DNA of 64,000 nucleotides from Agroathelia rolfsii (Eukaryota > Basidiomycota > Agaricomycetes > Amylocorticiales > Amylocorticiaceae). Positions within the stretch are counted from its first letter, which is position 1. Every line of letters starts with the position of its first letter. The notes under the pieces were generated by a model. That model ran no database searches. It was not told where the DNA came from and saw only the letters and a program-made list of their open reading frames with translations. The position numbers were made by a program, and so were the translations under genes. Shown one piece after another: positions 31,179-44,685 of this stretch. Location of the stretch: the NCBI GenBank assembly GCA_018343915.1, contig JABRWF010000006.1:1-64000 (forward strand), given 5' to 3'.

Positions 31179-31690
31179 CTACATCTTCTTGAGCTTGAAG
31201 AAGGTAATGAATATGTTAGACAAAGATGCAAGCAATACAACCAAGCGACCAAAAGCACAAGTAGTTTGTTTTGAAAAGAGGAGGTGAAACAAACAGCGAG
31301 TGACAGAATAAAAGTCCGGATGAAAAACACCGTAAATAATGGGTGAAAGTAAAAAAAAAAACCAATAAAGATAACGAGCGTGAGTATGTATGACATACAT
31401 GTACCAGAGGAACTCAACAAGGCTGCGATGATACCAGACAAGGAGAAACATCGTAGCTGCTACGCAGAACAGGAGGAGCAAGAAGGGATCGCCTCCAAGA
31501 GGCGGATTGTTGCGCGAATCGTCAGCATCGCCGATCAGGGAAACTGGAGAAATGAGTTTAAGTGAGTAAGTTTGAAATTTTTTTAATACAATAACTGATA
31601 GCGACACAAGTGTAGGTATATTGAACAAGGAGAGGATGCCCAGTGAGGTGGCAAGACCAGAAGAGTCAATTGACCAGGGTAGGGCAATAT
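31179..31690 (-). CDS. Possible small two-span membrane protein, unrecognised
   Basis: The minus-strand reading from about 31690 gives SIDSSGLATSLGILSLFNIP, then SLIGDADDSRNNPPLGGDPF and a hydrophobic helix LLLLFCVAATMFLLV followed by WYHRSLVEFLWYM, where a GTATGT donor occurs. A possible last exon would end LKKM. No ATG-started model could be closed and it overlaps the region just after the bHLH gene, so it may be part of that gene's 3' untranslated region. Confidence 0.3.
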
Positions 31691-31902
31691 GGCAAGACTG
31701 GAGAGGGGGGGGGGTATATCAGAGGCACGAAGATGATAATAAGTAGATGGATGCCGGTGGAAGACAGATGAGGAAGAGATTATAGGATGTTCGGGAAAGC
31801 AACCAGTGCCCGGGTTCGTCAAAAATGTGATGGTGCGAAGGAAAATGGGCTTGCACGGGAAGGTGAATGGATAATCTCTTTTATCTTTGCTTCCTTGGTC
31901 TC

Positions 31903-33404
31903 TCACATCATCATCATGTAGCCGTGTGCGTTACCACCTCCGCCGCCGCCAACACGACCGGTTGCTGTCGGACTAGCGAGTCCTTGCTTCATCATACCCA
32001 TAGTGAGGGGATCAAAGTTCGTGCCAACGTGCAAACCACGACGGCCAGTGGCATAATCACTGATAGCACTGGGCACCTCGTAACTACTGGCTTCGCTAGG
32101 TGAGCCGTAGCCACTACCACTGCCGCGACGCTCGCGGCCAATGTGCGCACGGTGCTCGCGCACAGCTACGGCGGCGGCGGCAGCAGCAGCAGCATCCTCC
32201 ATATCGGCATATGCACCAGCCATCTGAGCGTGGTGACGCTGGAAGTTGGCGAAGAAGGCCTGGCTTGCGTCGGGGAAAGCACCAGCAGCAGCAGCATTAG
32301 GCATACCATGCGAAGAGCCTGGAGGCGTAAGCAAGGAGCGCTGAGCAGCCAACTGAGCCTGCTGAGCGGAGAACATATGGGCATTCCAGGCGGCGACTTT
32401 GTCGACATCAGGCATGGCCTGTGCTTGCGAAATGAAGGGTGCGAACGGACCTGTAGCATGCGATGGCTCGTACAAGGCGGGCATGACAGGATTCTCAAAA
32501 TTGATCGCAGTTGGACTAGATGCGATCATGGGGCCAGGGCCTGCGTGCGACACAGGCCTGGAACCCATACTAGTGCCGGCGGCCATGTTCAGAGGCGGTA
32601 AGGAGGCCGAGCTGGGGCCATTGGAGGCAAATGGGTGCACCGCAGCAGCGGCGGCGGCGGCCTTGGCGGCAGCCAAAGCAGGGAAGTGAGACTGCTGCTC
32701 TTGGGCTGGCGGCGGTGCCAGCGAAGAAGAGGGAAAGTCGTCATCAGCGTAATCATCGTTATCTTCGTCTTCCTCTTGGACAGCAGTGATAACCTCAAGT
32801 TCACCAGCGAGAACCATGGCAAAACCCTCACCACGGATCGGCTCCTCTACGCGGGGGAGAGCAGCACGATCACGCCATTCGTTGAGCTCGCGCCTGAGAG
32901 CATCCGCCTCCATCTTGACGAGGCGAAGCTCGCGGGAGGCCAGGAGACGGTGGCGACGTGAGGCATGAATATGGGCAATGGACGAGTTGACAATAGAGCT
33001 CTTGGATGGACGGCGAATCTGGCTCAGGTTGGGGAGCAGGGCAGCCAGGTCCTACAAAATAATATATCATTAGAAATAACAAAAAACCGACTGTACAAAA
33101 GATGGTGTATGATGTTTACCAGGAAACGACCGTTGAGTGTCTCGCGACGTGCACGTTCGACTGCATTGTGAGTCGCACGGCGTTCGGCCGTGTTGGCACG
33201 ACGGCTGGGCTTGCGCTTAACCTGGGCAGCACCGGCACCAGCGGTAGTAGCCGGAGCGGAGACGGCAGAAGAGGACTCGGGAGATGCGGCCATGGGCAAG
33301 GCCTGCATCGAAGGCGAGGTAGGTGTACGAGGTGGGAGGGAGCTGTCATCAGACATGGGGGAATTGCCAGCAGAGGAGGTGGGGATGTCAATTGGGAGCG
33401 TCAT
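31903..33404 (-). CDS. bHLH transcription factor
   Basis: Two exons, minus strand: 33404-33120 and 33051-31903 (68-nt intron inside the HLH); 477 residues. The basic region is RRATHNAVERARRETLNGRF, with the His/Glu/Arg pattern that contacts CANNTG sites. Helix 2 is in RRPSKSSIVNSSIAHIH, with the Lys-Ser-Ile-Val core. The N-terminus is Ser/Pro/Thr-rich; the region after the bHLH has a short Leu-rich helix, then acidic, polyalanine (two runs) and Gln-rich stretches, ending in Gly and Met runs. H-E-R spacing favours CACGTG-type targets. It is preceded by the longest gene-free stretch in the window, as often seen for developmental regulators. Confidence 0.88.
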
Positions 33405-36400
33405 GTTAGTGGAAGAAGAGGGGGGTTGATGATAATGATGATACAGAGAAATGTTTAGAATCTAATACAACGGCTTGTGGACGGGCCAGACCAATAATCA
33501 CGAGAACAAAAGAAGGAAATGGAAGCGAGAGAGAAGTGAGAGTCGACGAGTGTGTTAGAAGATGGGGTTTGTGGTATTGGCAAGAGCGGGAGCGGGATAC
33601 AGACAAGGTTCGCGATTACTCAAGCGGGCGCCTTGTGTGTGCGGGGTGAAGGCTATGGGATGACGATGATGATAGACGGGGGCGGGAGAGCAACGTTTAT
33701 GTTTCAAAAGTCGCGAGCGGAGCTCAAGCGTACTTCTGGGTCCTTTGTGAGTATGAAAGAGAGAGAATGGGCGGCAAGAGGTAGATAGCTGGGGGGTTAG
33801 GCGGGAGAGTAGAGGCCTCCAAGGGTCGCGAGATCTGGTATGAAGGGGTAAGCAAAAGACTGCGAGATGGATCTGTGGGTTGCTGGGCTTACACAGGCGG
33901 TATCCTTGGGTCGGCAGGGGGGTTGTACGGAGGGGGAGGGGAGGGGGAGAGGGAGGAGGATGGGCCTCAACAAAGGACCATAAACGGGAGCAGCGGGCGC
34001 AGTGGTCGAGGGAGGGACAGACGAGAGAGCGAATCATTCCGCCTGCCATTATATCCCGCCCCAATCTCCCCTTTTCGTCCTTTTTGTCCGTTTTGCCCTT
34101 CCGTCCCACCCATCCCTTATATGGAAGCTCTATCTTATTTGGAAACCTCTACACCCGCTCTACTCACGACTCACGATCACGATCTCCCTCTGATCCGGCC
34201 CGGCTCGTCTTTCCCCGGTTGCACCGGTTCGTCTCCACACTGCCAGCCAGTGCCTAGGGTGGTTATTTACTGTGCATTATTATGTATAGCAACCTCGGGC
34301 TATAAGCAAGTATTGTAGTAAGTAACTGCCTCTAGCTACCCGACTAGCCCAACGGCATTCATCCGGGACTCGTGTCTCCGTTGCAATATATCCTCTTTCT
34401 CAACCCAGCTACTTCATCAGACGACGCCATCATCCCCCAACGGTCGGTCCCGTGTGTACAGATCCCTGTTTGTTCGATACGCGGCTAAGCCCCCTCTCTG
34501 GGTCCAATTTCTTCCCCCTCTCCCCCTCCTTCAATCCTTTTTCCACCGGTAATATTACTAAAATAATAATTTGAGAACTCATTCTTGGATTTTCAGATTC
34601 TATCCGTAAATACTCCGCCCGGCTTCAGGCATTTTATCCCTTCCGCTTCTCCCCCCCCCTTTTCGCCCCCAGTTCCCTTTTGCCTCTGGCTCATTCACTG
34701 GTTCATGGGCCTGTCCGCTCCGAGCTAATCATCATCAATCACATCACCGTCCTAAGTAGCCTCCCTCCCTCTGCCCTCTAATCTTGGGCACCGCTTCTAG
34801 GGCCAGACTGCCGCCCTTCTCCAACTCAAATCACCTTCCATATGCCGCTGCCTTGCATCGTACTCACCAAGCTGTCGTGTACTCGTTTCAACTATTATGG
34901 TGGATGCTACATCCCGACTTTTCTACTTCTTCACTTTCTCTCCCCCCCCCCCCCCCCGATCACCCGCTCAAATCACCATGCTTCCAGTAGCACATGGACC
35001 CCTGCTGCACTTGCATGTCATGTTTTACGTCTTGTCTAATGCACCCCCGGCCCCCTCTTAATTTATCACCTCTTATTCTATCTTGACCTACCGCCGATAA
35101 CTATCATTACTACTATGGATGACGTAGGAGCAGGGCTATCCTACTTCTATTGTTGCTATCAAATCTGAGCCAGCGAGATTAGCGGCACAGCTTACATGTT
35201 GCAAGGGGAGGTGATGTGATGTAGCTAGCTAACATACGTTATTACACAACACAACAGTCTAAGAGCAACTGTTTCGAGACAGTATCGCTCCTCGTTGCCG
35301 CCATTCTGATCATCTCCTAGTCCAATTATACAACTCATATTTCCCATTTATTCCATACATAATACGCCATTTATGTAGATAGGCATGATATTGATGATGA
35401 TGACGAAGATGATAATGATTCTATCTATACTATGCTCTTCGTTAGCTTATCTTTGTGTTTCAAGCACCAAGTCTCCTACCCCACCTTCATATCGAATCCC
35501 GCTAGCCGCTTCCCGCTATGTCGTAGACTACCGCCACACATAGAAACTGACGGATCAGCGTCTAGTGAGAGACGATGTCGCGAAAAATAAACAAATAAAT
35601 ACATATCCTACGTACATGCATTTTCAGCTGATTTCCAACAGAATGTTTGCATCGTTTTTGGGCACCGTTCAATCTCCTATCGACATTCGTCATCCAGTCG
35701 CCAAAACGAGTGCTCTGATCATTTCCAACAGCTTCTCTTCTTCGCGTGCACGGCGACCGGAACAGGCAATCAAACACTCTGCCCCTTGCCAGCTGTATTA
35801 TTCGAGCTGCCGGGCGCCTGCCGAACAGTAAGCATTCCCGGGCTCGCGACAGACCTTACTGTCTACCAACAGATGCTCGCCCTAGTCGATTGTAGCAAGC
35901 CAGCTCTCATGCCTTCGTGATCTGGACTGAAATATCTTGCCGTGGTGCTCTCCTTGCTGGCTCTCATGTCCCCAGGCCCGTGGTAAAGAACAGGGGCGTT
36001 GTGCGCTTAAATGATAGGCACTTCCGGGAGTTTTATCTCTGTTTTCCAAAAAGGCGCGAGAGGCTAGAGCCCTCTGGCAGAGGATCATTGCACCGCCGTG
36101 CCAGTGTTGTCATTCAAAAATAGCCTGCGGATATGAATGACCTCGTAAACGTCTTGACGAAGATAACATGTCTATGTCGCCATTTTGGTCCATACTCGAT
36201 CAAGCATTGCCATCTATACCATGTCCCCAAACGTTCCTTTTCAAAGTCAAGTCTTTCCAACAGGTTCATAAGCCCAGTGGGAAGGGCGGCCCGAGAGCCC
36301 CCGAGTCCGAGTTAAATCGATACAGGAGATGCGAAGTCAACAGGGATAAAAATATTTAAATTCCACGTATGTTGACTGGAAGATCATGGTTACGCAAGCT

Positions 36401-39400
36401 TGCTGTATTTATCTAGCCAGGCAGTGCAATGCTCCATCACCACCCGCGACCAACACAAGATTTCGAGTCCTCATTCGTTACATACTAAAACAGAAACAAT
36501 ATACACTTGAAATAACAATCCAACTGGCCTCGTTGAAATCGGATTATGGATGAAATGGCTGCTTTGAATCAAGCCGCAAGTAGATCATTGGTAACCCGAT
36601 TCTTCAAGCTGACGCCCCTTCCAGAGATATCTATGGCCATCCTACATTCGTTCTCCTCCATTCTCATTCGACTTGCCATGTAAAGTTTTTTTTCTATCAC
36701 GAGCTTCAAATACGGGCCCGTTAAAGCCAGACTGTGTTTCATGATGTTCTAAAAATGATCGCTCTGTCGTTGACGTCCTGTTCCTTTCCCTTGTTACAAT
36801 AAGCTACGCGGCGCAGTGTACTGGCTAATTCCCAACTCCCACGATAGCGATAACATTCGGGTTCATGCAAAAAATATGGACCAAAATTACGGCCGTCCCA
36901 CCGTGTTTTCTCGTTTTCCACTGGCAAATACATCTGTGAGTATGATTGCTCACACATCCCTGATTAATTGATATGTTATTATTCCTGCCTTTCATGTCGT
37001 CACGGATACAAGATTACGTGAAATCCTTGTACATTTTGGCGCATTCCGAGGGCATCTCCGCCAGATAATGCGAACTAGAAACCCTATACATGTTACATTT
37101 CCAAGGTTACTGCCATCACAGACCGGCGGGCATGCCTCCGATTTCTTTCAACTAATTTCTAAGCAATGGTTCCAAATACATTTCTGCTATTCAAGTTTTC
37201 CACATATATGCCTTGTTATGTCTCTGCCCTCAACCATGCATTTCTTATCACTAATCACACGTGTGTTTAAGTTATGATGCGTCCTGGTCCACTGATTATT
37301 GAAAGTAACCACCGCGGCATCAGTCCACTCCACTCATTCCCTGATAAGCACAATAATCTAATATTGGCTCTGACATGTTAGTATGATAGCCAATTGATGA
37401 TGAGTACTCGATAAGTTTCGGCTCCATTCTGCCGGGAGAGGATGATATGAATCAGGTTGGAGCGGCAAAAGTCACCATATATCTTGGCCATGAATTCGTT
37501 CCAACGGCTTGTGTATCAACCGAGCGTCAGGTGTCAGCACGCTCTTTGGTTAGGCTGCTACGACTATTCCTTCACAAGAATCTTACGGCAGAAGGAAAAC
37601 ATGCATGATGTCGTTATCCTCTGCATTGGGAAAAGCCGATCATTGATTAGGCGACTCCTACCGGACAAGCGATATTTAGCGAGACAACAACCGTGGCTGC
37701 TCGGACTCGGAATAATTTGATGATGGTATTCATGAGTACGGTGCTCTATCCGAGTCACCTTCAGCCGCCGGCGAGTCCCTGCCGAATTCGTTATCCTCAC
37801 TTTTACTTTTATGCCATCCAAATGCAATAATTTATGCAGTTCTTCTGCTATATACTCCACTATTGCATGGCCTGGTACTCTTTTCATTCTGGTCGTATCT
37901 ATTAGCACTGTGTGATCAAGACCAGTGAATTGTTTTTGCTTTTAGTTAAATTGCCTCTTTTAAGCATCAAATACTTCGGGATCCGCATAACACATCTACT
38001 AGCACAAACTAGGAATCACGAAAGTATCCGAGTCGAGGGCTTTTTCCCTTGATCATGTTTTTTTTTGTCTTCGAGTCTCCCCAACAGATATGGGACCATC
38101 TCAGACTCCGACTCCGCGGTCATGGCGTTCCTCGCTGCATTTGCTGCCAGTGGACAAGGCCATCTAATGTCGGACTCAGTTTAAGTCACTGACAGCACTT
38201 TTATTGCGGGCATGCCAATACCAGTGAAATATATTGGACTTTGTGAATCGTCACCCAATGCCAGCACATCTGAGCTTCCCAGTCGCTTGTTGGAGGTTAG
38301 TGGACTCGGACCGGGTTCTGACTACATAAAACGTATGTAATCACTGTGCGGCTGGCGCCGTCACGCGCCTCGTCGACTGACGCTTATTCTCACTACATGG
38401 GATGATGGCAACGTCTGAGAGAGAAGCAGATATCTGGTTGGGGAACAGGTTGGAAGATCCGCTGAAGCTGCAGGCGACCCTTCGGTTGCCGGTCCAATAT
38501 CTGCGTGTCTCGTGCAGTTCTGTGGTCAATATCTCGACACATGAGACCGGTTTTATTATTTCCGGTAATCAACCGTGTTGCTTTTCGCACGGCTTTGGCA
38601 GTGGCTAGCGAAGTTGCTCTCATCCATGATTGCGACCAAAGAGGCACTCTCGGAACACTGACTGCTATAGTAGCGCCGCCCTTTGAGCGGTCAATCGACC
38701 AGGTTGGCTGCTTCACATCAAATGCTAGCATTGATCTCGATAAGTCATCCAAATGTCTTCCTCACCCTCGCTAATGGCTGCGATTCCCTTCCTGATCTTG
38801 ATGATATTTGGTCTTTTTTGTCTTTCCTTTGATTAGATGGATGATCACGCTGATTCTATATGTCGTTGCTGCCAACACAGTAAACGTTGTCCGTAGCAAG
38901 CTTTGCCAGTAGGCTGTGCCCCAGTCAACCGTTCCTGCTGTGCTCTAATCAATAGCAACATCGTTGATACGTACATCTAATGACGACTCATCACCACTTC
39001 TAGGGAGCCCGCTCAGTCCCAGCTTGATTATTCCTTGCAAATCCCCATAGTTTCATTGATGGTACATCCCATCCCTATAGGCAACACTCCATCACTATCG
39101 TACCTTTAGATAGGACGTGAAGGCTGCTGTGTTCGCACAGAGATAGCTACTTCTCTTTCATTTATTCCTCATTAATCTAGTCTAATAGAACAATATCACA
39201 GAAACACGAACATAAATAGAGTCTGAGATGTCCTTATTAATTGATGTCGTTAACCTCTTCCTCATTCGAGCTTTCCCTACTTTCGACCTTAGCATTGAGT
39301 GCTTAGCAGTTAGGATTTGATCTGGCTCGGCGCCCGGTACAGAAGAGCCAGTTATCTCACTCCCGTCTACGCCTAAAAAAAGATGCAAAGATACCGCTCA

Positions 39401-40298
39401 AAGAGAATGCACGAAGAAGACTTGATGGGCGCACCAAATATGCCCATCTGTCAATGCAACACATTGCTTACATTGGTGAGTGATAATCAATCCACGCTGT
39501 GGTCAAGCCAGTTCTTTCTTCATATTTTCACTCGTAATCGACGGCTTTTATCCCTGTCCTTTGCTGATAGTGCCCCATCATTTTCTTGTCGCAACGTCAC
39601 TTGGAATAGTTACATCAGACCAAAATCACATGGACGAGTTCGACCCGCTCCCTCGTCGGTTAGCCTCGACGGGCCTGCTATTGGTTTCTATCAGAGCGAG
39701 TACGGACGATGATTCCACTTGTGTTCTCCATTTGGACGCCATCCGCACTTCAGCCTTAGATGTCCATCATGCCTCTTGTTTCTTTCCATAGTTTGAATGA
39801 AATAAATTGTTGTCTTTATCACACCGTTCCTTTGGGCCGAGTTATTCTATACACGAGAAGGATGGTCCACATGATCCACACTAGAAAAGAAGCTCGAAAC
39901 TGGCATGGTCGCCTTGAACCTCCTTGATGTCCACTGATTGCTGTCAAATGTTGCACATGTGGAGATAAGGACAAGCCTTCAGGATCGTTTGTATAGTTAA
40001 TCGAAGGTGTGCTCAAGGGCGATAAAATGAATTATACGACATAATATAAGGACAAATAGACTGTATCTTTGCGTTGATATATCCAAGTTTGCGTATATTA
40101 TAATTGATCCTCACGACATCCCACCCGCGTGCATCGTATCCACTATCGTCCACATGTTGTTCGTAGATAAACAACGGCGTCATCATCTTCATCATCTTCA
40201 TCATCACTTCCACTGGACTTTTTGCCTATTCCCAAGCTCCATTGCAAGCTGACTTGAGAAGCGAGTGCATCCAATATAGCATCGCCCTCTTACTCCAT
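33405..40298. other. 6.9-kb stretch without recognisable protein genes
   Basis: 33405-34800 is CT-rich on the plus strand (AG-rich in the sense of the bHLH gene), with a C(17) tract near 34941, and is probably the leader and promoter of the bHLH gene. 34800-40298 has many open frames of 60-150 codons on both strands (for instance 38393-38752 minus and 39383-39712 plus), but none shows domain motifs, codon bias or splice continuity. GAGTCCGAGTC-like motifs recur (36301, 38104). Non-coding transcripts or fast-evolving genes cannot be excluded. Confidence 0.5.
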
Positions 40299-43200
40299 TT
40301 ATGTCGATGGTAGCCCGAGCTCGGACATGAAATTGAACCAGACGTCGTCTGTTGGTCCACGAGGAGACCTTTCTGCAGCCGGATAGGAGGAGCCCATCGG
40401 CGCCGGTGCCGTCTGACTTTGGAGTGTAGGCATACCGACATTGAAATTTAGATTGAGGTCTCCCTGACTCTCGGTTTGTGGTATTAATCCGAATCCATGC
40501 AAGGCTGCATCTGAAGTAGATGGGAAGATGGGTGCTGCGGAATGCCAGCTGAGGATATCAATGTTTGCCGGTAAAGTCGAGTCAAAGAGATGATCCACAC
40601 TGGGATCCCAAGCGTGCACGCCATCGAACGCGCGCATATCCTCGATAATGGTGGGATGTAGGTTGCTCTGAGGCATGGTGTCTAGAGAAGTCGTCATCGC
40701 AGCGCATTCGTCGGATAATCCTTTATGATTAATTGTAGAGGGAGCGTCCTCTGGAGCGTTTTTCATGCTGTGAATCAAGTGTGTCTTGCCGCTCCAACGC
40801 TCAATCTCGGTATCACTTATAGCGCTGTATTCTCCATCCATGTAGTGGTATTGTGGATGATTACAGGCTGGTTGCTTCATGATGTCTTCTGCTCTTCGCT
40901 TCAGCCGCTGTATTGTGTCCTAAAAGCAGCAATGCAATCATTTTCAATTCGCATTCCCGGTGGAAAGAATTCAAGGAGAAAAATAGTTACAAGATGGTAA
41001 GCTGCCACTGGCACACTTGGTGCCGTCTTCTCAAACATCTCGGTTAACTTCTTCAATTGTTCAAATGCAGACGGCGCCATGTTGGAGTACGGAGCGCATG
41101 TTACAAGAAGACACATTACAATCTAGGGTGAAAGGAAGGATTAAGTCAGCCTCCTCATGTTTGGAGTAATAATATGATAAGAAAATGCGACTGACCGCAC
41201 CGGACACAGCTTGCGACCAAGCAAAGTACATATGTCGCAGCATATGCAATGTGTGCATTATTGGATACTGGAAGCATTCAATAAGGCGCCACGCTGATCG
41301 ATAGGAAGCCTTTATGAAGAATTCGATTAATAATATAGCATGTGGAACAGTAAAACCAATAAGAAAGGCAATAGGCTCACGATGACGCTCGGTCCGAATT
41401 TATGATGAAAGATATCTTGACCAGTACTTCTGCAATCCTGCAGTGCCTGGGCGAAATAACATCTATGAATAGCCAGAAGCACTGTTGTGGATCAGTAAGA
41501 GTGTGCGATGTGCACGGCGCATAAAATCTTTTTACCAGTTTCCTTGCAGGATAGTACATTCCACATCTGTATGATAACATCCAAATCTTTTGGGGTCTTG
41601 ACTTCGTTGAGAGGGCAGTTCTTGCCCATGGGCCGGAGGTGCTCTGGGACAGGAAATTTTCGTATCTCCATATCCGATGCTAGGATTTTAGAATACTTTG
41701 GGACTTTTGCCGAGAAAACAGATGTGATAATATCGTGTAAAGCTATGGTATAGCGCAACAACCAAGCGTTGTCTGGATTGCTCTCAGATTAATTCCGTAG
41801 GGAGGACTTAACCGAGTGGCAAAGTGGCACATACAGCTCATCTCAAGGATTCCTTCTGTATTCATCATCGGATCAATGTCCGGTGGGAGCGCGCAATCAA
41901 TAAATGCTGGTGATACTGTCGGTGGACGACCCAGAGTGAAGTTCTATTCATGTTTTGCCTAAGTCCTATTTTTTTAACGCTTTGAACTTGATGATTGAGC
42001 TTACCAGCCAAGTATCTAAGAGAAATGCAGACCAGAACGTATTGGATCTTCTAATATCGTAATCGGAGCAAAGACTCCATCTCGAGCCGTTGAGATCTGT
42101 CATCGCAACCAAATATCAGTTCATTGAGAAAAAGATACGGATCGGAAGAAGCATACGTAAACCAATCTGAAAACAACAGTGACTTCATGAGAACGCCTAT
42201 TTCTCTGATAACAGAAGACAAACCGTGTGTCCCAGCTTCAGAGCGATCGTAGCTTTCAAGGTTGCTCTGCTTGGACCCTGGATACCTGGGCTTATGATGT
42301 TTTCGAACCATGCGAGATGAATAAATGTTTGTACCATCTCCAGCGTGACTTTATGCGTAGCAAGCGGAGAAATCGTCAAAGATATACAAGCAAGAAGATA
42401 AAGTTCTTGTGCTTCAACTAGGCTCCCCTCTCTAGTAAAGTCCCCGAGCATTCCGAGAGCAAGGCAGCTCAACAAACCCGAAAGAACATAGGGGTTAGGA
42501 AGACTGGAGTATGATCTGCGAAGAAAATCAGGGGAAAGAGGAAGTTTATAGTGGGTAAATCCATACCCTGCTTCATATAAAGGATTAACATAATAAGTCA
42601 TCAGTTCCTCCCTCGTAATGGGATGCCACCTTCGCCGGTTCAGCTTCCCAATTTCAAGGTACAAATATAAACAGCTTACAGATATTTTCCAGCATCTATG
42701 TAAAAATCGCACAACATAATGGCAACTTCTTTAGAGGGAAGAGCACCAAATATTTCATCAGCTAGCTCGTGGTCGACAAAGTCAACATGAAACTCTCGTC
42801 GGGCGGCAGTCCGAAGACGTTCGCTAAAGTGCGGGAAATCGAATGGCTTGCAGCGGAGATAGTTTTTCTGGGGAAGTAATATGTCAAGCGTTGGATTACA
42901 ATCCTTGGTCGCACTAACGTACCTCCACGAGGTACTGATGAAGCCATTTCAGTTACAAGCAAAAAAAAAAAGGTGACATTTGCGAACCTCAGACATAGCG
43001 TTTCGACCAAGAAAAACAGCCTCTCCAACAGGACCGATGTTCAAAGTGCCTGGGATTACCTTAGCAACGTATAGCGTCTTGTCGTCGGATAGGAAATACC
43101 AAATGCCTCGATTAGACTATCTTCTTCATAAGCATCGTTACTACTTGCAAGCATTGAGCGATCTGAGTCGGTCGACAATGGAGAGTCTGCCGCTGGACCA

Positions 43201-43812
43201 GGAACAGTAGCATCAACCAAATGATGGTTCACAACATTCGGAGGTGGTGGGCCGGAACTGTGCTCTTGCCGGGCGGCATGTAAAGAAGCCTCAAGCTCCC
43301 GAATTCGGGCTTCGAGACGCTGATTCTTTAGCTGCAACGCCTCTGCCTCCCTATTGCTGTATGCAGTCTCAGCTCACCACAGCACAATATCACTAATGAG
43401 AACAATATGGTATACTAACCGTTTAGCCTTGGTACCTAGCTAAATGTTTCAGTATCTCCGTTTACCAAACAGGGTGGAAATGACCATCCGCACCATCTGG
43501 GCATATTTCTGGACATCCTATGGATGACTGCCTATTAGCAAAGAGGCTCGAGATAATGTTGAGATTGGATCAATCACCCTTCTTTAGACAGGTACTACAA
43601 GGCACCTTTGAATGACATCAAATCAGCTTCATTCAGCACTTGATAGTTCTTATTCTCACTAAGCCATCACACCGAGACTTGAGACGTCTACACTCCTTGC
43701 ATGCGGTGGCCAACCGACCACCTTTTCTCTTGGCGGGGGTGTCTTGGGGTGCAGTAGCACTGGCAGGACTGCTGCCATCATGGCAAGGATTACCTGGTTC
43801 AGCTGAATCCAT
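40299..43812 (-). CDS. Zn(II)2Cys6 transcription factor with fungal-specific middle homology region
   Basis: The start is the ATG at 43812 (MDSAEPGNPCHDGSS). First exons, minus strand: 43812-43660, 43605-43578, 43517-43494, 43435-43420, 43350-43100, 43049-42987, 42934-42923, 42867-42680, 42629 onward. The binuclear cluster is ACKECRRLKSRCDG, then PCSTCLKKGCPEIC, assembled over three exons. A coiled-coil dimerisation segment follows (ALQLKNQRLEARIRELEASL). The middle homology region shows HPITREELMTYYVNPLYEAG, NGSRWSLCSDYDIRRSN, FWSAFLLDTWL and NFTLGRPPTVSPAFIDCALP. The C-terminal exon (40880-40299) is acidic and Met/Pro-rich, probably the activation region. The gene has 12 or more introns, including 12- and 16-nt exons. 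Targets unknown. Confidence 0.88.
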
Positions 43813-44685
43813 GAATGAGGGTGCCTAACGATCTGGAAGAAGATGGTCAGAGAGATAGTTGCGAGTGTGCTTCGGCAGACTGTCTGGGATGCAGCACATA
43901 ACCCTTGGTTTATAAGCAACTTTAGGTCTGTGATGCCAATTCCCCTCCGGAAGTAAACCGAGCCGATGGTTTCGGAAACACTATAGACAATCCGATCATC
44001 ATTGATTAATCCAATGGATTAAATCATCCTTGTACTCAGCACTCCGGGTCCATAGCATGCACTTGCGAATGAAACAAGTCTGTAATAGTAATACTACTTT
44101 TAATAGCTAGTACATCAGCCCAAAAGATCGCAGATGACCAGATAGACTCAGACTACTGCCAACAACAGGGCCGCTTACTAGCTCTGTCGGTCCAACATTG
44201 TTCCTAACTTTTACGACATTTGGTCAAAAATCCAGAGGTGATAGTATTCAATACAACATCTACTCTGCACATCAAGGTCTTTCTCATTAGATTCAGCTCG
44301 CACCAACTAATTCATTGCACATGATGAAAGGGGAGGGGGGATATCACACATAGCTGAGTCCGAGTCTTGGGCCGTGGTGACGTCGCCCGGACCAGCGTAT
44401 GGAGTTGCAACAAGCAATTTCTACACCTGCATGTCAAAAAATCACGTTTCTATGACACATAATTATCATCATAGAACCAAGACCAGTTATCGCCAAGACT
44501 AATTTGCGATGTCAACTGCCGAATTATAACACGGGATGTGTAGAATACAGAAATGTTCCGAGTCCGAGTCCAAACACTAGCAGCACCGATGGTTTCCCCA
44601 CAGGCGGATGTGCTGTGGCGGTGGCTGAGCTTACGCTCCTCCTTGCCCCCTCTCAGACTCAGACTCCTGCTCATTCAGATTGACA
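43813..44685. promoter_or_regulatory. Divergent promoter region of the Zn2Cys6 factor and BET1
   Basis: 873 bp between opposite start codons. The motif CCGAGTCCGAGTC occurs near 44355 and 44558. TGACGTCG (a CRE/ATF-like site) lies near 44380. No open frame here looks coding. Confidence 0.45.

Noticed and set aside
33555..34318. Open frames on both strands upstream of the bHLH gene (for example 33555-34109 minus, 33875-34318 plus)
   Set aside because: They arise from CT-rich low-complexity promoter sequence, overlap each other and show no motif.
38393..38774. Open frames in the gene-free stretch (119 codons minus, 89 codons plus)
   Set aside because: No domain, no codon bias and no continuity with neighbouring exons.
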